From the NCBI GenBank assembly GCA_021323775.1, contig JAJPKK010000075.1, forward strand, positions 1 through 51,485: a stretch of DNA of 51,485 nucleotides, in the 5' to 3' direction. This DNA is from Hyphomicrobiales bacterium. Its GTDB lineage: Bacteria; Pseudomonadota; Alphaproteobacteria; Rhizobiales; Xanthobacteraceae. The notes beneath the pieces are model-generated. The model saw only the letters and a program-made list of their open reading frames with translations, ran no database searches and had not been told where the DNA came from. Every line of letters starts with the position of its first letter. Position 1 is the stretch's first letter. Both the position numbers and the translations under genes were made by a program. This document shows, one piece after another, positions 43,111 to 51,485 of the stretch.

Positions 43111-44817
43111 ATGTCGTCGAGGATGCGTGACGACATGGGATTGCGAGTGCCTGCAAGCTCTGCAGCCGGACTCTTAACTCCGATTTTTTCCGCGCGCATC
43201 GGACGGTGTGCGGGGCTCGCCGCCCTGCTCATATTGCTCAGCAATAACGGACTCGAGAGCGCGGCTGCGAACGGGGACACTCGCACGCTCTCCCTTCATC
43301 ACGTTCACACGGAAGAAGACATTACCGTCACCTATAAGCGCGATGGCCGCTACGACGAGGAAGCGCTGAAGCGCCTTGACCGCTTTCTCCGGGACTGGCG
43401 CAAGGACGAAGAAATCCACGTGGATCCGCGCCTGTTAGACGTGATCTGGGAAGTCTCCCGTGAGGTCGGCGGCGATAAGGTCATCTACGTGGTTTGCGGC
43501 TACCGCTCGCCCTCAACTAACGCGATGCTGCGGCGGCGGAGCAGCGGCGTGGCGCAGTTCAGCCAGCATACGCTCGGCAAGGCCATGGACTTCTACATAC
43601 CGGGCGCGTCGCTGGAGGAATTGCGGAACGCCGGCCTGCGCCTGCAGCGCGGCGGCGTAGGCTACTATCCTTCGTCGGGATCGCCGTTCGTGCACCTTGA
43701 CGTGGGCAGCGTGCGGCATTGGCCCCGCATGACCCATGAACAACTTGCCCGCGTGTTCCCGAATGGGCGAACCGTGCATATTCCATCCGATGGCCATCCG
43801 CTCCCCGGCTATGCGCTTGCCTTGGCGGACGTGCAGAGGCACGGCGCGTCACCGTCGCAGACGTCGCTGGAGGCCGCGCAAGCAGCAGGAATTGATGTTT
43901 CCTCGGCCGGCGCCGTTCGCCAGAGGAGCCTGTTTGCCGCCTTGTTCCACCTCGATGAGGAAGAAGACGATGCCGCGCAGGCGTCAGCGAGTCCGGCGGC
44001 CTCCGGCGCTCCGCCTTCCCGCTCCGGCTCCTTCAATTTGGCCTCTGCGGATACGAAGGCCGAATCGCCCCGCAGCCCCGTTGTGCCGGTTCCGGCGGCG
44101 CGTCCGCAGCGCGCGCGGGGCGACAGCGACCCGGCCGCGGCATCGGCGAGCCGCGACCAAGACCGATGGGCCGCCGCCATTCCGGCCGAACCTCCGCGAC
44201 TGTCAGCGTCCACGCGGGCTATCCCACGTGTGCCCCTTTCCGACCCCGGTCGCGCTCCGGCGGTAGCGCCGTGGCCGGTTCACGACATGGAGACCGATCG
44301 CGTCCCGCTCGACACGGCGTTGGCATATGCGGGCCAGCTACAGGGCGACGGCGCCGTCGACTTTGGGCCCGGCGCAGATGCCGCCGAGGCGAAACCTGTT
44401 CGTGTTGCCGAGTCCGGTCCGGTTCGGAGTGTGGCGTTCCGCGAGAGCAATACGGCGCCCGCCAAGAAAGGCTCGGCTCGCGCCTCAACCGTTCCTCCGC
44501 AAGCGGCGGACGGCAAGGAGGTCGTGACCCGCGTCAAGGTGGTGGTGCAGGCTGCAACCCCGGGCATGCGCTACGATGATCCGTGGCTGCGAGCGATCAT
44601 TCTCGCCCCACGTCTCTACGGTTCGATGACGGCGACGCTTTATGGCGAACCCGATTTCACCGCGCTGCGAATGCTCATGAAGAAGCCGACCGTTGCCGTC
44701 GCGATGTCGTTCGCAGACGAACCATACCCCGGCATCACCGCAACCGGCTTCAGCGGCGACGCGGTGGTATTCCTCAACACCTACGCATTCTCGCAGCGGA
44801 CCGCGTTCCTGCAATAA
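43111..44817 (+). CDS. MepK (DUF882/M15)-like endopeptidase with extra C-terminal regions
   Basis: A 568-residue exported protein. Residues 1-53 include the signal region (CAGLAALLILLS), and the M15-type catalytic domain follows. Zinc ligands are His153 and Asp160 (SQHTLGKAMDF) and His195 (PFVHLDVG). VVCGYRSPSTNAML is the family's core strand. MepK in E. coli cuts 3-3 crosslinks and sits next to ldtD, the same arrangement as here. Residues about 250-470 are low complexity (Ala/Pro/Ser). The last 90 residues (RYDDPWLRAIILAPRLYG, then TGFSGDAVVFLNTYAFSQR) form a separate conserved-looking domain not found in E. coli MepK. The start (ATG 43111) is uncertain; 43123 and 43135 are alternatives, none with a good ribosome site. 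Confidence 0.9.
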   Translation: MSSRMRDDMGLRVPASSAAGLLTPIFSARIGRCAGLAALLILLSNNGLESAAANGDTRTLSLHHVHTEEDITVTYKRDGRYDEEALKRLDRFLRDWRKDEEIHVDPRLLDVIWEVSREVGGDKVIYVVCGYRSPSTNAMLRRRSSGVAQFSQHTLGKAMDFYIPGASLEELRNAGLRLQRGGVGYYPSSGSPFVHLDVGSVRHWPRMTHEQLARVFPNGRTVHIPSDGHPLPGYALALADVQRHGASPSQTSLEAAQAAGIDVSSAGAVRQRSLFAALFHLDEEEDDAAQASASPAASGAPPSRSGSFNLASADTKAESPRSPVVPVPAARPQRARGDSDPAAASASRDQDRWAAAIPAEPPRLSASTRAIPRVPLSDPGRAPAVAPWPVHDMETDRVPLDTALAYAGQLQGDGAVDFGPGADAAEAKPVRVAESGPVRSVAFRESNTAPAKKGSARASTVPPQAADGKEVVTRVKVVVQAATPGMRYDDPWLRAIILAPRLYGSMTATLYGEPDFTALRMLMKKPTVAVAMSFADEPYPGITATGFSGDAVVFLNTYAFSQRTAFLQ

Positions 44818-44823
44818 GCTGGC

Positions 44824-45114
44824 TCAGATCATGCCGAGCGCGTGCAGATAGGTCTCTACAAGCGCTTCCTGCTCGGCGCGTTCGTGCTTGTCCTGCTTGC
44901 GCAGACGGATGACTGTGCGTAGCGCCGTCACGTCGTAGCCGTTGCCCTTCGCTTCCGCATAGACGTCCCGGATATCGCTGGAAATTGCTTTCTTTTCTTC
45001 TTCAAGATGTTCGATGCGTTCGACGATGGACTTGAGCTGATCCTTTGCGAAGCGCGCGGACGCGCCATCCTTGCGCTTGTCCTTGACGTCGAGGGCTGTT
45101 GCGGTGACAGACAT
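44824..45114 (-). CDS. gapR: GapR-type nucleoid-associated protein (DUF2312)
   Basis: A 96-residue DNA-binding protein of the UPF0335/DUF2312 family. GapR in Caulobacter encircles overtwisted DNA ahead of forks and polymerases, stimulates topoisomerases and is essential or near-essential. The core [48 protein letters not shown] is intact. ATG 45114 has AGGAG 7 bases upstream; a longer frame to 45189 is not family-like. It is convergent with the MepK-like gene, 6 bases away, so there is little room for a terminator between them. Confidence 0.95.
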   Translation of the reverse strand: MSVTATALDVKDKRKDGASARFAKDQLKSIVERIEHLEEEKKAISSDIRDVYAEAKGNGYDVTALRTVIRLRKQDKHERAEQEALVETYLHALGMI

Positions 45115-45251
45115 GATCCACTCCTCGCATTGGCGCGTGAGCTGACGTTGCGCAAGCCGCCGCTGTTTCGCAAGGCGGGACCTCGCCACAGACGCCAGTC
45201 ATCCACAGCAGCTTTGCGCCATCCACACCACTCTATGCTGTTCTGTGTTCT

Positions 45252-45554
45252 TCACTGCCTGTGCTGCGCCTTCTCGAACGCCGCCTTTTGCTCGGCGCTC
45301 GCTTCGCGCTGGTATTTGGCGCGCCAGACGTCGTAAGGCATGCCATAGACCGCTTCGCGGCTCATCTCCCTGGTCATCGCAACTCCTCTGGCGTCGGCAG
45401 CCTCCTTCATCCAGTTGGACAGGCAGTTGCGGCAGAAACCCGCAAGATTCATCAGGTCGATGTTCTGCACATCCGTGCGCTGACGAAGGTGCTCCACTAA
45501 ACGCCGATAGACGGCAGCCTCAAGCTCTACGCGGGTCTTTTCGTCGATGTCCAT
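45252..45554 (-). CDS. DUF1244-family protein
   Basis: A 100-residue soluble protein with LRQRTDVQNIDLMNLAGFCR, CLSNWMKEAADARG and MTREMSREAVYGMPYDVW, the strong pattern of DUF1244. Members are small helical proteins of unknown function found mostly in alphaproteobacteria. The Cys pair in GFCRNCL is a possible metal or redox site. GGAGGA lies about 9-10 bases before ATG 45554. It is 137 bases upstream of gapR on the same strand and may share a transcript. Confidence 0.9.
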   Translation of the reverse strand: MDIDEKTRVELEAAVYRRLVEHLRQRTDVQNIDLMNLAGFCRNCLSNWMKEAADARGVAMTREMSREAVYGMPYDVWRAKYQREASAEQKAAFEKAQHRQ

Positions 45555-45843
45555 CTTGCTTCGATCCTCCACGGAGATTGGGGGGCAATGGCGCAGCGCA
45601 TTGCGCTGCTGATCGGCCGATGACGCTGCGCTGATCCGCTCCCACAAGATATAAACAACCGGGGCTCCATGCCACATTGCGCAACTGACAGAATTCTGAG
45701 TTATCCGCGAGCGCGGCCCTCCCTCCAGACCTGGGAATGGCAGGCATACGCCCGCCTTTTTTCAGAGGAAAACAACGAAGCAGGCAGGATGAGCGCGGTC
45801 CCAGGCAGAGGGGCGCACGCGCGCGGGTAGGGAGACGTGATGG

Positions 45844-47142
45844 GTGTCAGAAATGAACTCTGCGCGCGCCTTTCTCGATGAACTCTACCGTATTGCGGTC
45901 AACGCCGCCCATCCGGCGACCTGTCTTACCCAACGCCTTCCGGACCCGCCGCCACGCGGCTCCATTATACTGCTTGCGGCCGGCAAGGCTGCGGGCTCGA
46001 TGACCGAAATCGCGGAACGGCACTATCTTGACGATCTGGGCCTGCCGCCATCCCGGCTCACCGGAGCGGCGGTCACGCGGCGCGGCTACGCCCGCCCTAC
46101 CCGTAACATCCCGGTGACAGAAGCGGGCCATCCGGTTCCTGATGATGCAAGCCGGGCAGCGGCCGAGCAGGCTATGAGACTCGCTGCAGACGCCACCGTG
46201 GATGACCTGGTGCTGGTTCTGCTCTCTGGCGGCGCCTCAGCGAACTGGATTGCGCCGGCTCCTGGCCTGACGCTTGCCGAAAAGCAGGCGGTCAACCGGG
46301 CCCTGCTTCAATCGGGCGCCGCCATCGCGGAGATCAACGCGGTGCGCAAGAATCTGTCGCGCATCAAGGGTGGACGGCTCGGCAAACTCGCTTATCCGGC
46401 GCGGGTCGTGACGCTTGCCGTCTCGGACGTGTCCGGTGACGATCCGGCGGTGATCGGTTCGGGGCCGACAATGCCGGACCCGACCACGCTGGCGGATGCC
46501 CGCGCCGTGATGGCCCGCTTCGGGGTAGACATCTCGGAATCGGTCGGGCGGGCATTGGCCGATCCGGCGAACGAAACGCCGAAGCCTCAAGACCCCGCCT
46601 TCGACCGGACCGCGTTTCGCCTCGTGGCCCGTCCGAAGGACGCGTTCCGCGCCGCCGAAGCGGCGATCAGAGGCAAAGGCTACGACTGCATATTTCTCGG
46701 CGATGCAATCGAGGGCGAAGCCCGCGAGGTGGCCGCGGCCCAGGCGCGGCTTGCCAGAGAATTGCAGGCGCAGGGACGGCGCGGCGTCATTGTGTCGGGC
46801 GGCGAACTCACCGTTACCATTCGCGGCAAGGGGCGCGGCGGCCCGAATCAGGAATTCGCCCTGGCGCTCGCCCAGGCGCTGCGGGGCGCCCCCGGAATCG
46901 CTGCAGTTGCCGGCGATACAGACGGCACTGACGGCGGCTGCGGCAGCCCGGACGATCCGGCCGGCGCTTTCATCGACGACACCACGCTGGCGCGGGCGCG
47001 CAAGCTCGGCCTCGACCCGGCCGCGTTTCTTGCCGAGAATGATTCCACCGGGTTTTTCGAACGCTTGGGCGACTTGCTGCAACCCGGGCCGACTTATACC
47101 AACGTCAACGATTTCCGCGCGATATTCGTTGACACGCTTTAG
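45844..47142 (+). CDS. Glycerate 2-kinase (GckA/TtuD, MOFRL family)
   Basis: A 432-residue cytosolic enzyme. The N-terminal DUF4147 domain has LLAAGKAAGSM, VLVLLSGGASA and NAVRKNLSRIKGGRLG; the C-terminal MOFRL domain has GRGGPNQEFALALAQ and DTDGTDGGCG. Members phosphorylate D-glycerate to 2-phosphoglycerate; some are called hydroxypyruvate reductase TtuD in older work. The product feeds lower glycolysis, which fits pyruvate kinase two genes downstream. GTG 45844 has GGGAGA about 9 bases upstream and is preferred to ATG 45853. It is followed 18 bases later by the DUF1036 gene, forming a three-gene transcript. Confidence 0.92.
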   Translation: MSEMNSARAFLDELYRIAVNAAHPATCLTQRLPDPPPRGSIILLAAGKAAGSMTEIAERHYLDDLGLPPSRLTGAAVTRRGYARPTRNIPVTEAGHPVPDDASRAAAEQAMRLAADATVDDLVLVLLSGGASANWIAPAPGLTLAEKQAVNRALLQSGAAIAEINAVRKNLSRIKGGRLGKLAYPARVVTLAVSDVSGDDPAVIGSGPTMPDPTTLADARAVMARFGVDISESVGRALADPANETPKPQDPAFDRTAFRLVARPKDAFRAAEAAIRGKGYDCIFLGDAIEGEAREVAAAQARLARELQAQGRRGVIVSGGELTVTIRGKGRGGPNQEFALALAQALRGAPGIAAVAGDTDGTDGGCGSPDDPAGAFIDDTTLARARKLGLDPAAFLAENDSTGFFERLGDLLQPGPTYTNVNDFRAIFVDTL

Positions 47143-47160
47143 CAGGAGAAACGGTGCAAC

Positions 47161-47814
47161 ATGACCGGGAACCGCTCGAGTTTCGGGCGATGGCGCAAAC
47201 CGCAAATACCGCAAATATGGGGCAGCCCGCAAGTGAAGCGCGGGCCCACCATTGCGGACCACCTGTGCGCGATCTTGTGCCGGAGAAGTCTGTCCGCTCC
47301 CTTGTGCCCTGGCCTGCTGTGCCTCGGGCTTGCAGCTGTGGCGCCGCTGGTGGCGACGCCAGCCGCCGCCGATTTCCGCATTTGCAACCTCACCAAGAGC
47401 AGAGTCGGCATCGCGCTCGGCTACAAAGACGGCGAGGGATGGGCGACGGAAGGCTGGTGGAACCTTGCTGCCGGCAATTGCGAGACGCTGCTGCGCGGAA
47501 ATCTCGCGGCGCGATTTTATTATATCTATGCGGTCGACTATGATCGCGGCGGCGAGTGGTCGGGCCAAGCGTTCATGTGCACGCGCGACAAGGAATTCAC
47601 GATCCGCGGCACGGGAGATTGTCTCGCTCGCGGCTATGAGCGGACCGGCTTTTTCGAAGTCGACACCGGGGATCAGCAGACCTGGACGGTGCAGCTGACG
47701 GAGGCGGGCGAAGCGGCGGCCCGCCAGCCGAGCCAGCCCGGCAAGCCAGTTCCCTCGGCGCCTGGCATCCGGTCGCTCCAGTCGCTGCCCCCAAGCGGAA
47801 GCCCGGTGCGATGA
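47161..47814 (+). CDS. DUF1036-family secreted protein
   Basis: A 217-residue exported protein. A hydrophobic stretch (PLCPGLLCLGLAAVAPLV) leads to a cleavage near ATPAAAD; the mature DUF1036 domain follows (ADFRICNLTKSRVGIALGY, AVDYDRGGEWSGQAFMC, GYERTGFFEVDTG). A Pro/Ser tail ends the protein. The function of DUF1036 is unknown. Its stop overlaps the pyruvate kinase ATG by 4 bases, so the two are translationally coupled; the DUF1036-pyk pair recurs in this order as far as I recall. ATG 47161 has AGGAGA about 11 bases upstream; the first 40 residues are not signal-like, so a later GTG start is possible. Confidence 0.85.
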   Translation: MTGNRSSFGRWRKPQIPQIWGSPQVKRGPTIADHLCAILCRRSLSAPLCPGLLCLGLAAVAPLVATPAAADFRICNLTKSRVGIALGYKDGEGWATEGWWNLAAGNCETLLRGNLAARFYYIYAVDYDRGGEWSGQAFMCTRDKEFTIRGTGDCLARGYERTGFFEVDTGDQQTWTVQLTEAGEAAARQPSQPGKPVPSAPGIRSLQSLPPSGSPVR

Positions 47815-49247
47815 GGCGGCAGCGCCGCACCAAGATCGTCGCGACTCTCGGTCCGGCGTCTTCCGATCGGGCGGCGATTGCGGCGCTGTTCACGGCGGGT
47901 GCGGACGTGTTCCGCATCAACATGAGTCACACCCCGCATGACCGCATGCGCGAGCTTATGCGCGTCATCCGCGACATCGAGCAGGAGCATGGCCGACCGA
48001 TTGCGGCGCTCGTCGATCTGCAGGGGCCGAAACTGCGCATCGGCGCGTTCAAGGACGATGCGGTCTCGCTGGCGGCCGATGCCCATTTCGTGCTCGACGC
48101 CGATCCGACGCCCGGCGACGTCGATCGGGTCTACCTCCCGCATCCGGAAATCCTCACCGCGCTGCGACCCGGCCACACGCTGCTGCTCGATGACGGCAAG
48201 ATCCGGCTTTCTGTCCTGGAAGCATCGCCCGAACGGGCCGTCACACGGGTCGTAGTCGGGGGCAGGCTTTCGGCGCGCAAAGGCGTGAGCGTACCCGACG
48301 CAGTGCTGGCGCTCTCCGCCATGACCCGCAAGGACCATTCCGACCTCGAGGCGGCACTCGACGCCGGCGCAGACTGGATTGCGCTGTCATTCGTCCAGCG
48401 CCCCGAGGATATCGCCGAAGCCAAAAAGATCGCGCGCGGACGCGCCTCCGTGATGGCGAAGATGGAGAAGCCGCAGGCTGTCGAGCGCCTGGATGAGATC
48501 ATCGACGCTGCTGATGCCTTGATGGTGGCGCGCGGCGATCTTGGCGTCGAGATGCCGCTCGAGAAGGTCCCGGGCTTACAAAAGCAGATGACGCGCGCTG
48601 CGCGCCGCGCCGGCAAGCCCGTTGTGGTGGCGACGCAGATGCTGGAATCGATGATTTCAAGCCCGGTGCCGACCCGCGCCGAGGTGTCCGACGTCGCCAC
48701 CGCGATCTACGAGGGGACCGATGCGGTGATGTTGTCGGCGGAATCGGCATCCGGCCAGTATCCGGTCGAGGCCGTCGCGACGATGGACCGCATCGCGATG
48801 GAGGTTGAGACTGATGCCAACTACCGCGCCATCATCGACGCCCAGCGCTCCGAGCCGGAGGCGACGGGCGCGGATGCGATCGCGGCTGCGGCGCGCGGGA
48901 TCGCCGAAACGCTCGATCTCAACGCAGTCGTGTGCTGGACGTTCTCAGGCGCCACCGCGTTGCGGGTCGCCCGCGAGCGGCCACGTTCGCCGATCATGTC
49001 GATTTCCCCGAATGTCTCGGCCGGCCGCAAGCTGGCGCTGGTATGGGGCGTTCACAGCGTGGTTGCGGAGGACGCGCGCGACCAGGACGACATGGTCAAC
49101 CGCGCTTGCCGCATCGCCTTTAGGGAAGGACTCGCGCAGGTGGGCCAGCGGATCATCATCGTGGCCGGCGTGCCGTTCAGGACGCCGGGCGCGACCAACA
49201 TGGTGCGCATTGCCGTCGTAAGCTCCGCCGCGGGCGAGCCGGATTGA
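47811..49247 (+). CDS. pyk: Pyruvate kinase
   Basis: A 478-residue cytosolic enzyme that makes pyruvate and ATP from phosphoenolpyruvate and ADP. The first strand RTKIVATLGPAS, RINMSH and GPKLRIG are intact. The active-site Lys217 is in SVMAKMEKP, and the metal/phosphate segments ALMVARGDLGVE and EGTDAVMLSAESASGQ are complete. The C-terminal regulatory domain is present (FSGATALRVARERP). It is the third gene of the glycerate kinase-DUF1036-pyk unit, so carbon from glycerate may be handled together. The ATG lies inside the DUF1036 stop (ATGA). Confidence 0.97.
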   Translation: MRRQRRTKIVATLGPASSDRAAIAALFTAGADVFRINMSHTPHDRMRELMRVIRDIEQEHGRPIAALVDLQGPKLRIGAFKDDAVSLAADAHFVLDADPTPGDVDRVYLPHPEILTALRPGHTLLLDDGKIRLSVLEASPERAVTRVVVGGRLSARKGVSVPDAVLALSAMTRKDHSDLEAALDAGADWIALSFVQRPEDIAEAKKIARGRASVMAKMEKPQAVERLDEIIDAADALMVARGDLGVEMPLEKVPGLQKQMTRAARRAGKPVVVATQMLESMISSPVPTRAEVSDVATAIYEGTDAVMLSAESASGQYPVEAVATMDRIAMEVETDANYRAIIDAQRSEPEATGADAIAAAARGIAETLDLNAVVCWTFSGATALRVARERPRSPIMSISPNVSAGRKLALVWGVHSVVAEDARDQDDMVNRACRIAFREGLAQVGQRIIIVAGVPFRTPGATNMVRIAVVSSAAGEPD

Positions 49248-49275
49248 GACCGCTGTCGTACCCCTCCGCGCAGGA

Positions 49276-49297
49276 TGGGTTGGGCGCGCGCAACCCA
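49276..49297. repeat. Short perfect hairpin between convergent genes
   Basis: TGGGTTG and CAACCCA pair around a GC loop between pyk and the alpha/beta hydrolase stop codon at 49300. A candidate shared terminator without a T-run; it resembles the 'ggtgggt...accctac' copy at 9934. Confidence 0.6.
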
Positions 49298-49299
49298 CC

Positions 49300-50283
49300 C
49301 TACGCGGACGTAAGTGTTGAGGTCGTTGTGTCGCGAGCCTCGGGCATCGACAATTGCCCGATCGCCGCCACGACCACATCCGCAGCGGCGTGATGCGGCA
49401 TGTGACCGACCCCCGGCAGCATGATGAGGCGCGCGTGTGGCATCGCTGCTGCCATTGCGCGCGCGTGGATGTGCGGCGAGACGGTGGTGTCGGCGCTGCC
49501 GGTCAGGATGACGGTCGGAGCGCTGATCTCGCCATAGCGCGGCGCCTGCACGCTCACGAACGGCTTGAGCGCAGCGAGGTCCTGCGCATTTGCCACGAAT
49601 TGCGCCGGCCGCAGAAGCAGCCGGATCGCGGCGCGTCGGACGTAGTCCGCCGGCGGCGGCTGGGGCTCAAACACCTCCGCGACGCCGCGGTTAAGCAGCA
49701 AGAGGGCGAGCGGAACCGCAATCGTACGGGCAAATATCGGCCCGAGCACCGGCATTGAGAGAACGGCATTGTACCACGCGAGGCCGCCTTTCCAGGGATG
49801 GGTGACGGGGGCGAGCAGCACGAGCCCCGCGACGCGGGCCGGAAACGCAAGCGCAAGAGCGGATGCGACCGCTCCTCCGAGCGAATGGCCAAGAAGTACG
49901 AAGCGCCCGACGCCGATGCGCTCAAGAGCCTGCACAATTAATGCGGCCTGCCGCGCCGGCGAAGCGTCTGCAGCCCCGCCCGGCCGTTCGCTCCAGCCAA
50001 GTCCAGGGCGGTCAACCAGAATGATGCGGCGACTCGCGGCCAGCCGCTCGCCAAGGGCGAGGCGCAGGTCTTCGAGATTGCCGCTCGCGCCATGCACAAG
50101 CACGACAGGGAGCGGGTCGTCAGACGCCGCGGCGTCAAGCTCCAGCACATGGAGCTTTCCGCCATCGACTTCGACGAAGCGCCCTGAAGGCGGATGGGCA
50201 GCTTCGATTCGCGCCGCTTCGAGGACTGTCATCGCGCGAGTGGCGCAGAGAATTGCCACAACAGCGAGAAGAAGGAAAATCAT
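49300..50283 (-). CDS. Alpha/beta hydrolase
   Basis: A 327-residue hydrolase with an N-terminal membrane helix (MIFLLLAVVAILCATRA). The nucleophile Ser134 lies in LGHSLGGAVA, the oxyanion segment is LVHGASGN, and the catalytic His is in LPGVGHMPHH. The acid is likely the Asp of TGSADTTVSP. The fold does not tell the substrate; carbon ester or lactone cleavage is typical. The helix suggests a membrane-anchored or periplasmic enzyme. ATG 50283 is chosen at the helix start; upstream codons are open but unlike the family, and the ribosome site is weak. Confidence 0.88.
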   Translation of the reverse strand: MIFLLLAVVAILCATRAMTVLEAARIEAAHPPSGRFVEVDGGKLHVLELDAAASDDPLPVVLVHGASGNLEDLRLALGERLAASRRIILVDRPGLGWSERPGGAADASPARQAALIVQALERIGVGRFVLLGHSLGGAVASALALAFPARVAGLVLLAPVTHPWKGGLAWYNAVLSMPVLGPIFARTIAVPLALLLLNRGVAEVFEPQPPPADYVRRAAIRLLLRPAQFVANAQDLAALKPFVSVQAPRYGEISAPTVILTGSADTTVSPHIHARAMAAAMPHARLIMLPGVGHMPHHAAADVVVAAIGQLSMPEARDTTTSTLTSA

Positions 50284-50365
50284 CACTCGCAGCTCTGGTC
50301 CAAAATGCCGATGCCCGGCATCCAGCCGGGCATGCAATAAACGGCGAAACTACGATCGGAGCGTC

Positions 50366-50390
50366 AGCCCGTAGCCCGTCGGATGGGCTG
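50366..50390. repeat. Short inverted repeat
   Basis: AGCCCGTAGCCCGTCGGATG with GGCTG forms a small AGCCC/GGGCT hairpin between the TPR gene end and the hydrolase start. It belongs to the 'gtagccc' repeat group. Confidence 0.55.
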
Positions 50391-50468
50391 AGCGGCAACG
50401 AAACGCATCAGCTCCTGCTGCGGCGAGGTCGACCTTCGCCGGCGCTCAACCCGTCCTGCGATCCCATA

Positions 50469-51110
50469 TCAGATATTGCGCCCCTCGACCTTTTCTTTCA
50501 GGGTCTTGATCTTCTCGTCCATTCCCTTGAGGCGAGGATAGATCTCGACCGCCTTGCGATAGGCTTCGAGTGCGCGCTTGTCGTCGCCGACCTCCTGCAT
50601 GATGAGACCAAGGCCTGAGAGCGCCCCGAAATGCCGCGGCTCGCGTTCGAGCACCTTGGCGATGTCGGCCATCGCATTCACATAGTCCTTTTTGAGGAAA
50701 TACACCGTAGCGCGGCGGTTCCACGCTTCCATGAAATCCGGCTTGATCTCGATGATGGCGCTGAGCATCCGGATCGCGAGATCGTAGTCCTTGTCGTCGG
50801 CCGCCTTCTTGGCGCGGCTCATCAAGAGATTGGTGGTCTCGTTGCCGGCGCTCGTCCAAACCGCCCAGATGCGATCCTCGACCGCTTTGGCGCTGGCGTC
50901 GTCGGGCGCGGCTTTGAGCGCGCCAAAAAGGAAATCGAGATTTCGGTTGCGCTCGCCCTTGGGAATGTTCGGCAGTTCGTCCGGAGGCTTCACCAGATCT
51001 TCATGCGGGTCCGCATGAGGGTCAGGCAGGACTTGCGCCTTTGCGGTAAGAGCGGCAGCCGAAGCGGCGAGCAGGGCGGAAAAAATGACACAGGCAAGAC
51101 GAGAGATCAT
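50469..51110 (-). CDS. Secreted TPR-repeat protein
   Basis: A 213-residue protein with a signal peptide (cleavage near AKAQV) and about three to four TPR units in the last 130 residues (DYDLAIRMLSAIIEIKPDFMEAW, then YFLKKDYVNAMADIAKVLE, HFGALSGLGLIMQEVGDDKRALEAY written as separate units). TPRs hold protein partners; which one is not known. The start at 51110 (MISRLACVIF) gives the signal peptide; an ATG 7 codons earlier (51131) is an alternative. No clear ribosome site at either. It is 185 bases upstream of the alpha/beta hydrolase on the same strand. Confidence 0.85.
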   Translation of the reverse strand: MISRLACVIFSALLAASAAALTAKAQVLPDPHADPHEDLVKPPDELPNIPKGERNRNLDFLFGALKAAPDDASAKAVEDRIWAVWTSAGNETTNLLMSRAKKAADDKDYDLAIRMLSAIIEIKPDFMEAWNRRATVYFLKKDYVNAMADIAKVLEREPRHFGALSGLGLIMQEVGDDKRALEAYRKAVEIYPRLKGMDEKIKTLKEKVEGRNI

Positions 51111-51485
51111 GTTGTCTAGCTTAACCGGCAATCCGCCGCCCGCAAGAGCGGTGTGGTCAAACCGATGTGATTGCCGCCTCCTGCCGTCCTGGGACCGCGG
51201 GCGTCGCCTGCTCTCTACCTCTTAGGACAGCCACAACAATAACTGCTTCACTTCATTGGTTCGTCTTGAGCATCAAAACAACCTAAAGTTGACAAAACCT
51301 CGATGGGGCATATAATAATGGTTCAGTTATCATGGTTATCAGGAGATAAGTAAGAGCACAGGAATAGCCTCAGATTTTGTAACTGCCCAGGTGGGATAGC
51401 CATCCTTTCGATGTTCCGCCGGTAAGATTTTTCTAGACAGCGGAATCGCGTTTCGATTCAAGGATTCATGAATGGCGATTCGCAA
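51111..51485. other. AT-richer region at the window end
   Basis: About 375 bases upstream of the TPR gene with lower GC from 51230 on. No gene, repeat or hairpin is convincing here. The TPR promoter should lie in the first half. Confidence 0.4.

Noticed and set aside
46237-47568. 443-codon open frame on the minus strand
   Set aside because: Spans antisense of glycerate kinase and DUF1036; no known domain.

Overview
The window looks like chromosomal DNA of a GC-rich alphaproteobacterium of the order Hyphomicrobiales, most like the Bradyrhizobium/Rhodopseudomonas/Xanthobacteraceae side. This rests on gene content: a GapR nucleoid protein, DUF1244 and DUF1036 proteins, an HWE-type histidine kinase, a NepR-like peptide, an isolated Kup transporter, and several small secreted or membrane proteins typical of this group. 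It also rests on the heavy load of short dispersed inverted repeats between genes. No tRNA, rRNA, CRISPR array, phage or insertion sequence was seen. Placement is by family recognition and codon/GC character, not by a search.

Left third (1-18.5 kb). Housekeeping genes (ndk, a TerC-family membrane protein, a molybdopterin oxidoreductase, a cold-shock protein with a clear terminator, purN) are mixed with decaying genes. The decaying ones are an acyltransferase remnant carrying two frame breaks and a large internal loss, followed in frame by a NepR-like peptide, and a GST-like pair downstream of purN in which one copy is broken. From about 9.1 to 18.5 kb lies the most system-like part. It has an Asp/Glu-racemase-superfamily enzyme, three secreted proteins of unknown function (two clear paralogues and one more distant), a PQQ-dependent dehydrogenase with the Asp-x-Asp signature of lanthanide enzymes, an NADPH:quinone reductase-like protein, a dihaem cytochrome c and a transglutaminase-like protein. 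The plausible reading is a periplasmic oxidation module, with the dehydrogenase feeding electrons to the cytochrome and the unknown secreted proteins acting as partners.

Middle (18.5-35 kb). A YkuD transpeptidase with a 69-bp repeat-encoded tail is followed by several kilobases of gene-poor, partly AT-rich DNA. That stretch holds very small proteins (one as a tandem duplicate with a broken copy), two CtrA-like boxes and a perfect 12-bp inverted repeat. Then come methylmalonate-semialdehyde dehydrogenase, a 1202-residue five-PAS HWE sensor kinase, a secreted beta-propeller protein, Kup with a terminator-like hairpin just before its start, and a rhodanese.

Right third (35-51.5 kb). An isolated gentisate 1,2-dioxygenase and a YCII protein precede a 235-bp inverted-repeat element. 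Next are an M3 oligopeptidase whose N-terminus reads through a repeat hairpin, and an LdtD-like/MepK-like pair for making and cutting 3-3 peptidoglycan crosslinks. The conserved core cluster follows (gapR, DUF1244, glycerate kinase, DUF1036, pyruvate kinase), then an alpha/beta hydrolase and a TPR lipoprotein-like or secreted protein.
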